A DNA stretch of 6,280 nt from an uncultured Lachnospiraceae bacterium. Lineage in GTDB: Bacteria > Bacillota > Clostridia > Lachnospirales > Lachnospiraceae. A program made the position numbers and the translations under genes. Below the pieces are notes generated by a model. That model saw only the letters and a list, made by a program, of their open reading frames with translations. It was not told the origin of the DNA and ran no database searches. Shown one piece after another: positions 1-5,032 of this stretch (positions are counted from its first letter, which is position 1; the number at the start of each line of letters is the position of its first letter). Location: positions 1 to 6,280 of the forward strand of contig CAJUKA010000186.1 of assembly GCA_910586585.1 (NCBI GenBank), given 5' to 3'.

Positions 1-168
1 GCAGCCATCCCGGAACGGGCAGTCCCTGCCGCAGGAGTGAAGATGCCTGCCGTAAGGGGAGGAATGGGAAACCACAGCGGTGCCGTCACCAGAGAGGGTA
101 TTGTAAAGACATGGGATATCTGGACCTGTGCCCGCAGAATCCCCGCAAACCTGCAGGGGGAAAGATAA
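1..168 (+). CDS. Possible C-terminal end of an upstream gene (partial)
   Basis: This frame is open from the window edge to a TAA at 166-168 and would encode the last 55 residues of a protein whose start lies outside the window. Its composition (Ala, Pro, Val, Gly, Arg) is protein-like, but I recognise no domain. In phage replication modules the gene before a DnaC-type loader is often a DnaD-like replisome organiser or replication initiator, so that is a contextual guess only. A caution is that the frame of the downstream ATPase is also open back to base 3, so which frame is really translated over 1-168 cannot be settled here. If this gene is real, the ATPase most likely starts at 174 or 177, just after the TAA, rather than at 111. 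Confidence 0.25.
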   Translation, partial: AAIPERAVPAAGVKMPAVRGGMGNHSGAVTREGIVKTWDIWTCARRIPANLQGER

Positions 169-881
169 GCACCGTGATGCACTGTCCATACTGCAGGGCG
201 GACATGCTCAAGGATATATCAGGCATCATTGCAGAGTACAGGGAGCTTGACATTGAAAAATTTACATGGGAAGCGTACCATAATACGGGTTTAGCGGCAA
301 AGCTGAAACAGACTGCAGAAAGCTTTGTGTATGACTTCCAGCAGTGGCGTGATGAAAGGATTGGGCTGTACATATATTCCGGGACAAAAGGAAGCGGAAA
401 GACCATGGCTGCCAGCGCCATATGCGGCAGTGTCTGCGCAAAGTACAATATCGCTGCCAGATTTATCAAAGTTGAAGATCTGCTGGAAGATGTGAAAAAA
501 TCCTATGGCAGCAGGGATGAGTTTTCCAGGGGGGATTTCTGGAAATATTACGAAACGGATCTGCTGGTAATAGATGACCTCTGTGTATCCAAAATTAAGG
601 ATTGGGGGCAGGGCGTGCTTCATGATTTAATAAATGAGCGGTACAAGGCAAAAAGGCTGTGTATATTTACAAGCAATTACAGGCTGGAAGAACTGCCTGT
701 GCTTCCAACTACAGTTGATCGGATAAACGATATGTGCATCGCAATGCATTTCCCAGAAGAGCCAGTACGTGCACGCAGGGCAGAGGAACGTAAAAGCCGG
801 CTGGTGCTGGGAATCCAAAACTGTAACAGGTTTGTGGATGCATCTGGTGAATCACCATTTGAGGGAGGACGGCGCAAATGA
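111..881 (+). CDS. Phage DnaC-like helicase loader / AAA+ ATPase
   Basis: This is an AAA+ ATPase of the DnaC/IstB type. Such phage proteins bind the replicative helicase and load it onto single-stranded DNA at the phage origin. Numbered from the ATG at 111, the Walker A motif GTKGSGKT is at residues 91-98, Walker B LLVIDDL at 151-157, a sensor-I-like IFTSNY at 185-190, and a VDRIND motif near 202-207 that may carry the arginine finger or sensor. The N-terminal region has a short Cys motif (HCPYC) near residue 24 and an alpha-helical segment that would be the partner-binding part. The start is uncertain: ATG at 111 gives 256 residues, while GTG 174 or ATG 177, preceded by AGGGGGAAAG, gives about 234 and avoids a long overlap with the upstream frame. 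Its stop overlaps the next start (ATGA at 878-881), so the two genes are translationally coupled. The ATPase assignment is firm. The loader role is inferred from family and context. Confidence 0.85.
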   Translation: MGYLDLCPQNPRKPAGGKISTVMHCPYCRADMLKDISGIIAEYRELDIEKFTWEAYHNTGLAAKLKQTAESFVYDFQQWRDERIGLYIYSGTKGSGKTMAASAICGSVCAKYNIAARFIKVEDLLEDVKKSYGSRDEFSRGDFWKYYETDLLVIDDLCVSKIKDWGQGVLHDLINERYKAKRLCIFTSNYRLEELPVLPTTVDRINDMCIAMHFPEEPVRARRAEERKSRLVLGIQNCNRFVDASGESPFEGGRRK

Positions 882-1318
882 AGCATGTGGATATTTTTAT
901 AACGCATAACATGACAGGAATGAAAGCAGAGAGGGCAGCTTATGTCTATGTGATATCTGCCGGCACGTCAAAGGGGGAGGCTACATACACAGGATTTGGC
1001 GTGCAGCAGGATGCGACGGTAAACAGGATAAACCTGGCAGCATTAAAATCAGCGTTGGAGCATTTCCACAGTCCTGCAGAAATCACGGTTTATACAGATT
1101 CTTCTACCGTTGCAGGCGCATTTAATCGTGGGAACCTCAAAACCTGGGAAAATAATGGTTTTCAAACTGCCAAAAATAAACCGCTTGCCAATGCGGATCT
1201 GTGGCGTGAGACAGCAGACCTTGCAGGGAGGCATCTTGTAAATGCCGTACTGACAAGGCGCCACCAGTATACAGACTGGGCGGAAAAAGAACTGGAAAGA
1301 AAATATGGAAAACCATAG
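878..1318 (+). CDS. RNase H-fold protein, catalytic Glu replaced
   Basis: At 146 residues this is the length of a stand-alone RNase HI domain. Enzymes of this family cut the RNA strand of RNA-DNA hybrids, for example primers during replication. Segment order matches E. coli RNase HI: an early Asp (D5), the helix segment NRINLAALKSALE (49-61), the strand VYTDSS (71-76, D74), a segment near 88-108 ending KPLANADLW, and a C-terminal H129...TDWAEKEL with D133. By eye, D5, D74, H129 and D133 correspond to D10, D70, H124 and D134. The family's catalytic Glu (E48 in E. coli) falls on N52, so metal-dependent cleavage may be impaired or use another residue. The gene starts inside the stop of the ATPase gene (ATGA), in keeping with a role in the replication module. 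The fold is fairly sure and the enzyme activity is not. Confidence 0.75.
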   Translation: MKHVDIFITHNMTGMKAERAAYVYVISAGTSKGEATYTGFGVQQDATVNRINLAALKSALEHFHSPAEITVYTDSSTVAGAFNRGNLKTWENNGFQTAKNKPLANADLWRETADLAGRHLVNAVLTRRHQYTDWAEKELERKYGKP

Positions 1319-1339
1319 TAATTACTGGGAGGGACGGAT

Positions 1340-1402
1340 ATGAGGACAGTAAGCATTACTGGCATACAGAAGGGAAATGCATATGGTGAAAAACATGGTT
1401 AA
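1340..1402 (+). other. Possible 20-residue leader ORF or gene remnant with a strong RBS
   Basis: The strong Shine-Dalgarno GGAGGGA (1327-1333) is six bases before this ATG, yet the frame stops after 20 codons at TAA 1400-1402. It overlaps the start of the following 48-residue ORF in another frame, so it could be a leader peptide coupled to that gene, or the remnant of a longer frameshifted gene. I recognise no family. Confidence 0.25.
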
Positions 1403-1529
1403 GAAGCTGCTGAAGCAGTTCCAGCATAAAAGGAATAGAAAACAGGGCCAAACAGCAGTAAAGACTCTGCGCAGGGGAATTTTCTGGCAGCAGGATCGGT
1501 GTGGAAACAGCCTGGGCGGAAGGGAGTGA
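1383..1529 (+). CDS. Small basic phage protein, unknown function
   Basis: The ORF encodes 48 residues from the ATG at 1383. In-frame alternatives are ATG 1377 and GTG 1386. AGAAGGGA at 1368-1375 is well placed for 1383. The N-terminal half is strongly basic and probably helical (VKKLLKQFQHKRNRK), which could suit nucleic-acid binding. The C-terminal part has two aromatic residues and one Cys. No membrane segment or known motif is visible. It fills the gap between the RNase H-like gene and the next gene, whose RBS (GGGAG at 1522-1526) lies at its stop, so the two look coupled. This is a hypothetical protein with no supported function. Confidence 0.45.
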   Translation: MVKNMVKKLLKQFQHKRNRKQGQTAVKTLRRGIFWQQDRCGNSLGGRE

Positions 1530-1533
1530 AAGT

Positions 1534-1827
1534 ATGACCTATGAGCAGTTGGAAGTAAATACAGAAATCAGTCTCAAAGAAAAAACAGAAGATGGAAGGA
1601 ACAGCAGGAAAATACAGTATACAATTGTATCAAAATACCCACATATGTGCATTGTGGAGGATAGAAAAGGCAGGCGGCGCGGTGTCGCAGTTGGGGAACT
1701 TATCATGAACAAGGTAATTAAGCAGAATACATACCTGGAAGCCTTAAGAGGTGAACGCAGAACATGCAATAAAAAGAAAAGCTGGCACAAGAAAGGGACA
1801 AAGCAGGAAGCGGAGTACGCGCCGTAG
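1534..1827 (+). CDS. Hypothetical phage protein, 97 residues
   Basis: I choose the ATG at 1534 because GGGAG (1522-1526) lies seven bases upstream. A GTG at 1501 in the same frame would add eleven residues but overlaps the previous ORF with no better RBS. The N-terminal half alternates polar and hydrophobic residues, likely beta strands (RKIQYTIVSKYPHMCIVED, residues 25-43). It is followed by a basic turn KGRRRGVAVGEL and a very basic, probably disordered C-terminus rich in Lys and Arg. The pattern of strand, KYPH, strand, basic turn is one I associate with small phage proteins of unknown function. Its position between replication genes and the late regulator suggests an early accessory gene. 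Confidence 0.6.
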   Translation: MTYEQLEVNTEISLKEKTEDGRNSRKIQYTIVSKYPHMCIVEDRKGRRRGVAVGELIMNKVIKQNTYLEALRGERRTCNKKKSWHKKGTKQEAEYAP

Positions 1828-1845
1828 GATATGTGGGGTACTGGC

Positions 1846-2088
1846 ATGGAAAGAAAACCAAGTGAAATAATAACAGATTTTCTGAATTTCCTCGAATCGG
1901 CAAAAAATGAATATGAATCTGCTTATGCGGATGTTGGAGCAGAGGAAAGAAAAGAGCAGGCATTTCTTCATGATTTGGAATTTGCGCCAAACAAAAATGA
2001 GCGAAATAAAGTCGCTACACGGTTCCAGCAGAGGAATGTTATGTTGATGATTGTGGTATTCGGGATGGATGTTTACGGCTATATGTAA
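1846..2088 (+). pseudogene. Small helical phage protein, probably truncated at its C-terminus
   Basis: From ATG 1846 this gives 80 residues. A GTG-proximal in-frame ATG at 1831 adds five but has no RBS. GTGGGG at 1832-1837 precedes 1846. Residues 1-62 are acidic and helical (SEIITDFLNFLESAKNEYES, then FAPNKNERNKVATRFQQ). From memory, related phage proteins continue after a VATxLQQ-like motif with a basic SRRxRR stretch and another 40-60 residues. Here the frame instead passes into a hydrophobic, Met-rich tail of 18 residues (from about base 2032) and stops. That change of character, together with a coding-looking overlapping frame at 2010-2156, suggests a deletion or frameshift fused two gene pieces near 2030. 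The function is unknown. Confidence 0.5.
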
Positions 2089-2156
2089 GATTTGGAGTAG
2101 ACAGCGGTACCAGGCATATTCCGTTAGATTTAATCAAAGAGTATAAAACAACTTAG
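2010..2156 (+). pseudogene. Possible fragment of a second gene in an overlapping frame
   Basis: Between a stop at 2007-2009 and TAG 2154-2156 the third frame is open, and from about 2028 it reads as plausible protein, including RLYVRFGVDSGTRHIPLDLI near 2070-2129. It has no start codon of its own after the upstream stop, and the preceding gene runs in another frame. It could be the rightful C-terminus of that gene after a frameshift, or the tail of a different gene joined by deletion. No family is recognised and the coding call is weak. Confidence 0.25.
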
Positions 2157-2176
2157 AAAGGGCAGGTATATCAGGC

Positions 2177-2593
2177 ATGGCAAGGGAAAACGATCTGAAA
2201 AAGGTGTATCTAAGCAAATTCAGGGAAAGCAAAGAAGCTGTAAAAAGAATAGAGGACCAGATAACAGCGCTTGAATTGTATGAGGCATCGCCCAAAACCA
2301 TAGACATTGAAATGCATGGCAGCAGGGCGCGAAAAGACATGTCTGATTATGCTACAAAAAAAGATGAGCTGATAAGTAAAATGATGCAGGCAAGGTATAT
2401 GAGAGTAAGCACATATACAGATATATTCCAGGCGATTGAGAATGCCCCAAATGAGCGAGAACGGCAGGTGCTGACATACAGATACATAAAATGCCTTAAA
2501 TGGGAGGAAATAGCAGTTGAGATGCATGTGGAGTGGGCACAGGTGCACAGGATCCATGCAAATGCGTTAAAACATTTTAAGATACCGACTTAA
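2177..2593 (+). CDS. Phage late-gene regulator, sigma-70 region 4-like (DUF1492/ArpU type)
   Basis: This 138-residue protein has the layout of phage DUF1492/ArpU-like regulators. An N-terminal helical and coiled-coil part (residues 5-75, with a SRARKD segment at 49-54) is followed by a C-terminal sigma-region-4-like helix-turn-helix. That part is at residues 92-134: NERERQVLTYRYI, then KWEEIAVEMHV as the first helix with turn, then EWAQVHRIHANALKHF as recognition helix. Such proteins are thought to activate the phage late promoter by binding near the -35 position. The gene appears full length and ends in the KHFKIP-type tail usual for the family. The RBS is a modest GAAAGGG about 14 bases before the ATG. 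A candidate target, tandem ATGATACAC boxes, lies downstream of hicAB at 3316-3334. The HTH is clear. The late-regulator role is inferred from family and position. Confidence 0.75.
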   Translation: MARENDLKKVYLSKFRESKEAVKRIEDQITALELYEASPKTIDIEMHGSRARKDMSDYATKKDELISKMMQARYMRVSTYTDIFQAIENAPNERERQVLTYRYIKCLKWEEIAVEMHVEWAQVHRIHANALKHFKIPT

Positions 2594-2595
2594 AA

Positions 2596-2647
2596 ATACA
2601 CACTTATGCGCATAAAAAGTATTGACAAAATGCGCATAAGTGTGTAT
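2596..2647. promoter_or_regulatory. hicAB operator: 18-bp perfect inverted repeat
   Basis: The arms at 2596-2613 and 2630-2647 are perfect reverse complements separated by 16 bp. Each arm contains ATGCGCAT, which is itself palindromic, and the left copy extends to the 12-bp palindrome TTATGCGCATAA (2604-2615). The -35 box of the hicAB promoter lies in the spacer, and the right arm fills the -35/-10 gap and touches the -10. A repressor bound here would block RNA polymerase. The expected ligand is HicB through its C-terminal ribbon-helix-helix, alone or with HicA. Confidence 0.8.
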
Positions 2648-2650
2648 AAT
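2622..2650 (+). promoter_or_regulatory. Consensus sigma-A promoter of hicAB
   Basis: TTGACA (2622-2627) and TATAAT (2645-2650) are both perfect matches with the ideal 17-bp spacing. Transcription should start near 2657, giving a leader of about 17 nt before the hicA start, just enough for the Shine-Dalgarno AAGGAGGA at 2660-2667. So strong a promoter implies tight autorepression through the surrounding inverted repeat. Confidence 0.85.
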
Positions 2651-2673
2651 TATTATTGTAAGGAGGACAGAAG

Positions 2674-2844
2674 ATGAAGCAAAGAGAGTTAATTAAAAAA
2701 CTCGAAAAAGCAGGGTTTGAGTTTAGCCGGCATGGAGGGGACCATGATATATATGTAAGAGGGTCGGACGTTGAACAGGTTCCAAGGCATAGGGAAATCA
2801 AAGAAAACCTTGCAAAATCAATCATAAGAAAATGGGGATTGTAA
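2674..2844 (+). CDS. hicA: HicA-type mRNA interferase toxin
   Basis: This gene is 56 residues long, the usual HicA size. HicA has a double-stranded-RNA-binding-like fold and cleaves mRNA when free of its antitoxin. The family pattern is present: N-terminal helix with KQRELIKKLEKAGF, strand, the H-G-G-D-H segment (residues 20-24) ending in the catalytic His24, then strand IYV, the VPRHREIKENLAKSI segment and the C-terminal helix. The RBS AAGGAGGA (2660-2667) is strong with good spacing, and the promoter just upstream is consensus. The gene lies first in a hicA-hicB operon with 37 bases to hicB, and its stop codon sits in the loop of a perfect hairpin (2831-2854). It appears intact and catalytically competent by sequence, unlike the phage genes around it. 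Confidence 0.92.
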   Translation: MKQRELIKKLEKAGFEFSRHGGDHDIYVRGSDVEQVPRHREIKENLAKSIIRKWGL

Positions 2845-2854
2845 AATCCCCATT
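2831..2854 (+). promoter_or_regulatory. Hairpin straddling the hicA stop codon
   Basis: AATGGGGATT (2831-2840) and AATCCCCATT (2845-2854) form a perfect 10-bp stem closed by GTAA, a GNRA-class tetraloop in RNA. The loop contains the hicA TAA (2842-2844). No T run follows, so it is not a standard terminator. It could affect the toxin:antitoxin ratio by protecting or pausing the mRNA, or by limiting read-through into the hicB RBS 17 bases downstream. Confidence 0.75.
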
Positions 2855-2881
2855 GATTCAAAATATAACAGGAGGAGCAAA

Positions 2882-3304
2882 ATGGAAAGAGTATATCCAG
2901 TAATATTCACTAAAACAAAAGATGAAAAAGATACAGTGCTTATAGAGGTTCCTGATCTGGGAATATTGACAGAAGGGTATGGAATGGCAAATGCTATATA
3001 TATGGCAAGAGATGCGATAGGGCTGCATGGAATAACGAAAGAGGATATGGGAATCAGCATAACAGAGGCAAGCGACATCAAAGATATTGATTTGTCAAAG
3101 GCAGAATTTGCAGACAGCGGCGAGAGCTGTATATCATTGGTTGACATTGACTTTGACGAGTACAGGAAAAAGGTTGATAATAAAATGGTTCGTAAAAATG
3201 TAACGATTCCCAGTTGGTTAAATAAAGCAGCTGAACGGGAGAAGATAAATGTTTCAAAAGTGCTGCAGGAAGCATTGATGGAAAAGGTGGGGATGGTTCA
3301 CTAA
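2882..3304 (+). CDS. hicB: HicB-type antitoxin with ribbon-helix-helix domain
   Basis: This 140-residue protein has the two HicB parts. Residues 1-70 match the HicB RNase H-like fold that binds and masks HicA: YPVIFTK, then LIEVPDLGILTEG and an AxxxARDAIGLH helix. Residues 103-136 form a ribbon-helix-helix DNA-binding domain, with strand VRKNVTIP, helix SWLNKAAEREK and helix INVSKVLQEALMEK. It should neutralise HicA by direct binding and repress the operon at 2596-2647. The RBS GGAGGAG (2871-2877) is strong, so antitoxin can be made independently of hicA translation. The stop at 3302-3304 is followed by an A-rich stretch and a shared terminator at 3365-3399. It appears intact. Confidence 0.9.
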   Translation: MERVYPVIFTKTKDEKDTVLIEVPDLGILTEGYGMANAIYMARDAIGLHGITKEDMGISITEASDIKDIDLSKAEFADSGESCISLVDIDFDEYRKKVDNKMVRKNVTIPSWLNKAAEREKINVSKVLQEALMEKVGMVH

Positions 3305-3314
3305 AAAAATAAAA

Positions 3315-3359
3315 GATGATACACAATGATACACTCATGTGTGCTATGATGGTATCATC
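3315..3359 (+). promoter_or_regulatory. Candidate activator-dependent phage late promoter
   Basis: There is an extended -10, TGC followed by TATGAT (3342-3350). The expected -35 position (3322-3327, CACAAT) does not match TTGACA. Instead it is covered by two direct copies of ATGATACAC (3316-3324 and 3326-3334) that are 10 bp apart, one helical turn. An 8-bp inverted repeat, GATGATAC/GTATCATC (3315-3322 and 3352-3359), brackets the site. A good -10 with tandem boxes in place of a -35 is what an activator such as the DUF1492-like regulator would need. The site precedes the HNH/packaging start, where such late promoters belong. Confidence 0.5.
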
Positions 3360-3364
3360 AAAAG

Positions 3365-3399
3365 AAAGAGGAAATCAGTTGAGGCTGGTTTCCTTTTTT
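3365..3399 (+). terminator. Rho-independent terminator after hicAB / in the late leader
   Basis: GGAAATCAG (3370-3378) pairs with CTGGTTTCC (3385-3393) through a TTGAGG loop, with one T-G wobble. The stem base extends with A-T pairs into a run of six T (3394-3399). It would end hicAB transcripts. Because it lies only about 15-40 bases after the candidate late start site, it could also attenuate late transcription. Confidence 0.75.
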
Positions 3400-3414
3400 G
3401 TTGGGGGATTTTAT

Positions 3415-3570
3415 ATGGCAAAGGAATGGGCAAAAGCTTTTTACAACTCAAAGCGCTGGCAGCAGTGCAAGAACAGTTATATCAGCCAGCGGATTATGGT
3501 TGACGGTGGAATATGTGAAGTCTGCGGCAGCAGTCAGGGATATATCATGCATCATAAAACAATAATATAA
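3415..3570 (+). pseudogene. HNH endonuclease, truncated
   Basis: The ATG at 3415 has GGGGGA (3403-3408) at good distance. The frame is open further upstream, but that part is the leader and terminator. The 51 residues match the start of the small phage HNH nucleases that sit just before the terminase genes and help nick or cut DNA during packaging: MAKEWAKAFYNSKRWQQC, a long helix, CEVC (zinc ligands) and the HHK motif near residues 46-48. Intact members run to about 100 residues with a TPENINNP-like loop, an Asn and a second Cys pair. Here the frame stops four codons after HHK, so the second half of the beta-beta-alpha metal site and catalytic residues are missing. The break just after HHKTII is the left side of a large deletion that removed the head and packaging genes. 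Confidence 0.8.
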
Positions 3571-3656
3571 GATAGAAACATGGAAAATGCAGTTCGGAGA
3601 GCTGCTGTAGACTGGAAATAAATAGTTGTATATACAATTGATTGTGTGACAGGAAA
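3571..3656 (+). other. Deletion junction region without a recognisable gene
   Basis: There is no convincing gene between the truncated HNH gene and the tail-gene remains. A 13-codon ORF starts at ATG 3580, and there is a palindrome at 3626-3637. In an intact phage of this type, terminase, portal, protease, capsid, connector, tail-tube and tape-measure genes (many kilobases) would lie here. Confidence 0.6.
3626..3637. repeat. 12-bp perfect palindrome TTGTATATACAA
   Basis: This is a perfect palindrome in the junction region. It resembles operators of dimeric repressors such as GntR-type proteins, or a recombination core, but nothing nearby names the ligand. A direct repeat TGTGACAG flanks it on the right (3645-3652 and 3692-3699). 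Confidence 0.35.
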
Positions 3657-4098
3657 ATGGGTGATTTTACGACAGCAGGTGAGGTTGAATCTGTGACAGC
3701 TCATGAAGTTGTTAACAGAAATACGGACAGTGGTGATAGGGATTGGCGCAGAAGACAGTGAAGGAAATGTTCCAACAGTCACAGTGGAAAATGATGCTGC
3801 CATTAAGAAATACGGTCGCATAGTGGGAACTGTGGAGTTTGAGGACGTGACAACACTTGTCCAATTACAAAAAAAGACAAAGGCATATCTTGACAGTATC
3901 ACATCAGAAACTAACGCTGTTGAAATTAAAGCGGTAGATTTGAACATGACTGACAGTGAAATAGAAGCTATTGAATTGGGGTATTGTTATGTGGAATCAG
4001 AATACAATCACCTGAACCATGTAAGAATGCTTGTAAGCAAAATGGAAATTTATCTGACACAGCCGGAAAAAATATGTTCTGCCTTGGGGCGGCAATAA
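3657..4098 (+). pseudogene. Phage tail-associated protein, middle fragment
   Basis: The clear coding part is the frame from ATG 3703 to TAA 4096-4098 (131 residues). It matches the middle of tail-tip endopeptidase-type or minor structural proteins: VVIGIGAEDSEGN, AIKKYGRIVGTVEFEDVTT, AYLDSI, IKAVDLNMTDSEIEAIELG, then SKMEIYLTQPEK. Residues after QPEK (CSALGRQ) are out-of-frame nonsense, because the downstream fragment continues in another frame from about 4071. Before 3703, the frame starting at ATG 3657 (MGDFTTAGEVESVTAHEVVN) also reads like protein and may be the true upstream part, which would imply a second frameshift near 3720. The N-terminal 150-250 residues usual for the family are missing. 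This is a remnant and not a working structural protein. Confidence 0.65.
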
Positions 4099-5021
4099 AA
4101 AGCATGACAACAGGCAGATCACATGTGAATGAGGAAATGGACAGCCGCATAAAAAGAGTTGCAAGCAGCATAAATCCCAAAATACAGATGGCAGTCGAAA
4201 ATGCCACGCAGTTGATCACTGGGGCAAAGGGCGGGTATGTAATTCTGGACTGTGGGGAGAATGCAGACGGGCATCCTGAACAAATCCTAATAATGGACAG
4301 TCCGGATAAGAAAACCGCTGTAAATGTAATAAGAATCAACAAAAACGGGATTGGGTTCAGTACAAGCGGTTATAGCGGGCCATATGCCAATGCATGGACA
4401 ATTGACGGAAACCTTGTTGCGGATTTTATCACAGTGGGTACAATGTTTGCCGACCGTATCCGGGGCGGGACGCTTTTGATTGGCGGAACTGGCAGCGGGC
4501 GGAACGGTGAAATAACGGTCAGGGATGCGAAAGGGGAGCTGATAGCTGTCATAGATATCAATAGGGTTGACATCCGAAAGGGAAGCATCAAAGAAATATC
4601 GCTGGAAGTAGGCGGGTACAACAACCAGAGCGGCAGCGTGAAAATAAAAAATGCCAATGGAGCTGTCAGAATAATACTGGACAATAACGGAATCAATGTA
4701 AACAACAAAGCTTTTTACGTTGACATGCAGGGAAATTTAAACTGCAGGCAGATAACGGCATTTGGCATCAGCGGGGATGCAGTAAAAGAATTTTCCCAGA
4801 CGATGGACGATTCTGAAGCAATGCAAGTCGCAAAAAAGGCAATATCAGATGCTGCGTCTGCTGCAGCAAAGGCCCAGGAAGCTGCGGAGACAGCAAACAC
4901 AGCGATAGCAAACATTAATACACATATTGACAATATTAACAATTCAGTCACAAAAATAAACGGCTGGATTACCCAGCTCAGTACACAAATAAAAGAACTC
5001 GGTAAACCAGGAATATCATAA
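4071..5021 (+). pseudogene. Phage tail-associated protein, C-terminal fragment
   Basis: This is the continuation of the previous fragment after a -1 shift. Restoring one A to the A run at 4067-4072 would join QPEK to NMFCLGAAIKS in one frame. The open frame extends back to an ATG at 3984, but 3984-4070 is out-of-frame. If translated separately, ATG 4104 or 4137 are possible starts. The sequence has the order typical of these tail proteins: a helical linker (SRIKRVASSINPKIQMAVEN), a KGGYVILDCGEN segment, an IRINKNGIGFSTSGY and NAWTIDGNLVADFITVGTM core, then beta-rich blocks (NGEITVRDAKGEL, SVKIKNANGAVRIILDNNGI, FYVDMQGNLNCRQI). It ends in an Ala-rich coiled coil (about 4800-5010) suited to trimerisation. 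The stop at 5019-5021 is 11 bases before the next gene. Confidence 0.75.
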
Positions 5022-5032
5022 GGGGGATATGG

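Noticed and set aside
86..907. Several long - strand open frames opposite the ATPase gene (for example 86-469 and 291-623)
   Set aside because: They are shadows of a clearly conserved + strand gene, have no family motifs, and are Cys/Phe/Ser-rich in the way typical of antisense frames.
3316..3414. Upstream extension of the HNH frame to the ATG at 3316
   Set aside because: This stretch is the promoter boxes and terminator. ATG 3415 has the RBS, and homologues as I know them start with the MAKEWAKxFYNS motif.
4060..4080. Programmed -1 ribosomal frameshift at AAAAAAT
   Set aside because: In the zero frame the codons are GAA AAA ATA, so the run does not form a proper X XXY YYZ heptamer. The rest of the late region is decayed, so a one-base deletion is simpler.
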